A stretch of 57,308 nt of DNA from Bacteroidales bacterium UBA1184 (GTDB taxonomy: Bacteria; Bacteroidota; Bacteroidia; Bacteroidales; ML635J-15), in NCBI GenBank assembly GCA_002310235.1, contig DBYO01000019.1, positions 37,213 to 94,520 of the forward strand, in the 5' to 3' direction. This document shows positions 56,814 to 57,308 of the stretch, one piece after another. How positions within the stretch are numbered: position 1 is the stretch's first letter; the number at the start of each line of letters is the position of its first letter. Position numbers and translations under genes: made by a program. Below the pieces are notes generated by a model that was given only the letters and a program-made list of their open reading frames with translations, did no database searches and was not told where the DNA came from.

Positions 56814-57308
56814 TTACATCGCTTTTATATTTCTAGCTATTCTCGCTGCCAGTCCGGGGAACCAACGCTTGATGTGTACCATTATCAGTTCCTTGCCTCC
56901 GACAAGCACTTCACGCTTTCTGCGGTAAATAGCATTCACAATCTTGCGAGCTGCCTTCTCCGAGGTTATTCCGCCAGCCTGACCTGCGTCCATCTTGCCG
57001 TGCGGAGTGCCGTCCTTTTCGAGCGCATAGAGCGAAATGTTGGTCTGCACACGCCCTGGACAAACAAAAGTCACACGTACATTGTCGCTGTAGCACTCCG
57101 CCTGAACAGTCTCGAAGAAGCCGTAAAGCGCAAACTTCGACGAACTATAGGCACAGCGCAACGGAAAGCCGAACTTTCCAGCAATGCTTGTCGTAACGGT
57201 AATCTGTCCGCCACCATTAGCAATCATCTTTGGAAGAATTGCCTTCGTGATTGTCACTGGCGCAAAATAGTTGACATCCATTACCTTGTCAATCACATCC
57301 ATCTGCGA
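56814..57308 (-). CDS. Short-chain dehydrogenase/reductase, 5' end outside the window
   Basis: This is the C-terminal ~165 residues of a classical SDR. The catalytic Ser lies in TTSIAGKFG, the YxxxK pair lies in YSSSKFALYGF, and the cofactor-loop VCPGRVQTNI follows. The NYFAPVTITKAILPKM helix precedes them. The Rossmann TGxxxGIG motif and the first ~100 residues lie beyond the window edge. A basic C-terminal tail (HIKRWFPGLAARIARNIKAM) may be membrane-associated, as in DltE/DHRS7-like SDRs. It lies upstream of the VOC-Hdr genes on the same strand, 157 bases away across a repeat cluster, so co-transcription is possible but not certain. Confidence 0.88.
   Translation of the reverse strand, partial: SQMDVIDKVMDVNYFAPVTITKAILPKMIANGGGQITVTTSIAGKFGFPLRCAYSSSKFALYGFFETVQAECYSDNVRVTFVCPGRVQTNISLYALEKDGTPHGKMDAGQAGGITSEKAARKIVNAIYRRKREVLVGGKELIMVHIKRWFPGLAARIARNIKAM

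Overview
The window comes from a Bacteroidota chromosome, most likely an anaerobic Bacteroidales lineage. The evidence is as follows. Genes lack Shine-Dalgarno sequences and are preceded by the Bacteroidetes -7 element TAnnTTTG. Three secreted proteins carry type IX secretion (T9SS) sorting domains, and the T9SS shuttle PorV is present. A glycine/ornithine-lipid acyltransferase pair, DUF6913, SprB, FISUMP and DUF5011 domains and serine tRNA genes without an encoded CCA also fit. Species cannot be named from the sequence alone.

Layout. 1-66: 3' end of a tRNA (probably Asn) and its terminator. 98-5994: HD hydrolase, glsA-glsB lipid pair, VanX-type lipoprotein, DUF985 cupin and Fic AMPylase. 6008-7641: an operon of a small lipoprotein and a radical SAM/SPASM enzyme, which may be a lipoprotein-modification system. 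7942-8949: GAPDH. 9086-18142: a 3018-residue T9SS adhesin with gingipain-type adhesin modules. 18927-22211: outer-membrane barrel plus large lipoprotein. 22431-26179: ispF, porV, dnaJ and grpE. 26296-28412: amidase and FISUMP lipoprotein. 28553-30763: miaA, repeats, two tRNA-Ser genes and clpS. 30835-37326: DUF5011 lipoprotein, T9SS subtilase, mtaB, dapA and a DUF6913 gene. 37621-44085: SprB-repeat T9SS type B protein and AGCS symporter. 44134-50668: small lipoprotein, aminotransferase, dnaX, gate-domain membrane protein, SlyD-like isomerase, unknown gene and ung. 50721-57308: a tight operon of SDR, VOC, two HdrC-like, membrane-fused HdrD-like, HdrB-like and short HdrA-like genes.

Most of the window is housekeeping and cell-envelope content. 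Two gene systems deserve attention. The first is the radical SAM/SPASM enzyme translationally coupled to a lipoprotein that carries a duplicated VYGxPE motif. The second is the heterodisulfide-reductase-like operon, which has an unusual VOC/SDR front end and no visible bifurcation partner.

The intergenic DNA is also unusual. It is full of short hairpin and 'GAAACTTGAAAC/CAACTTTCAACT' repeats. These repeats supply the stop codons of ispF, dapA and the amidase and appear to encode the hydrophobic core of the giant adhesin's signal peptide. A 161-bp hairpin-rich element with perfect 12-bp terminal inverted repeats, and a tandem unit beside the tRNA-Ser genes, add to this repeat landscape.
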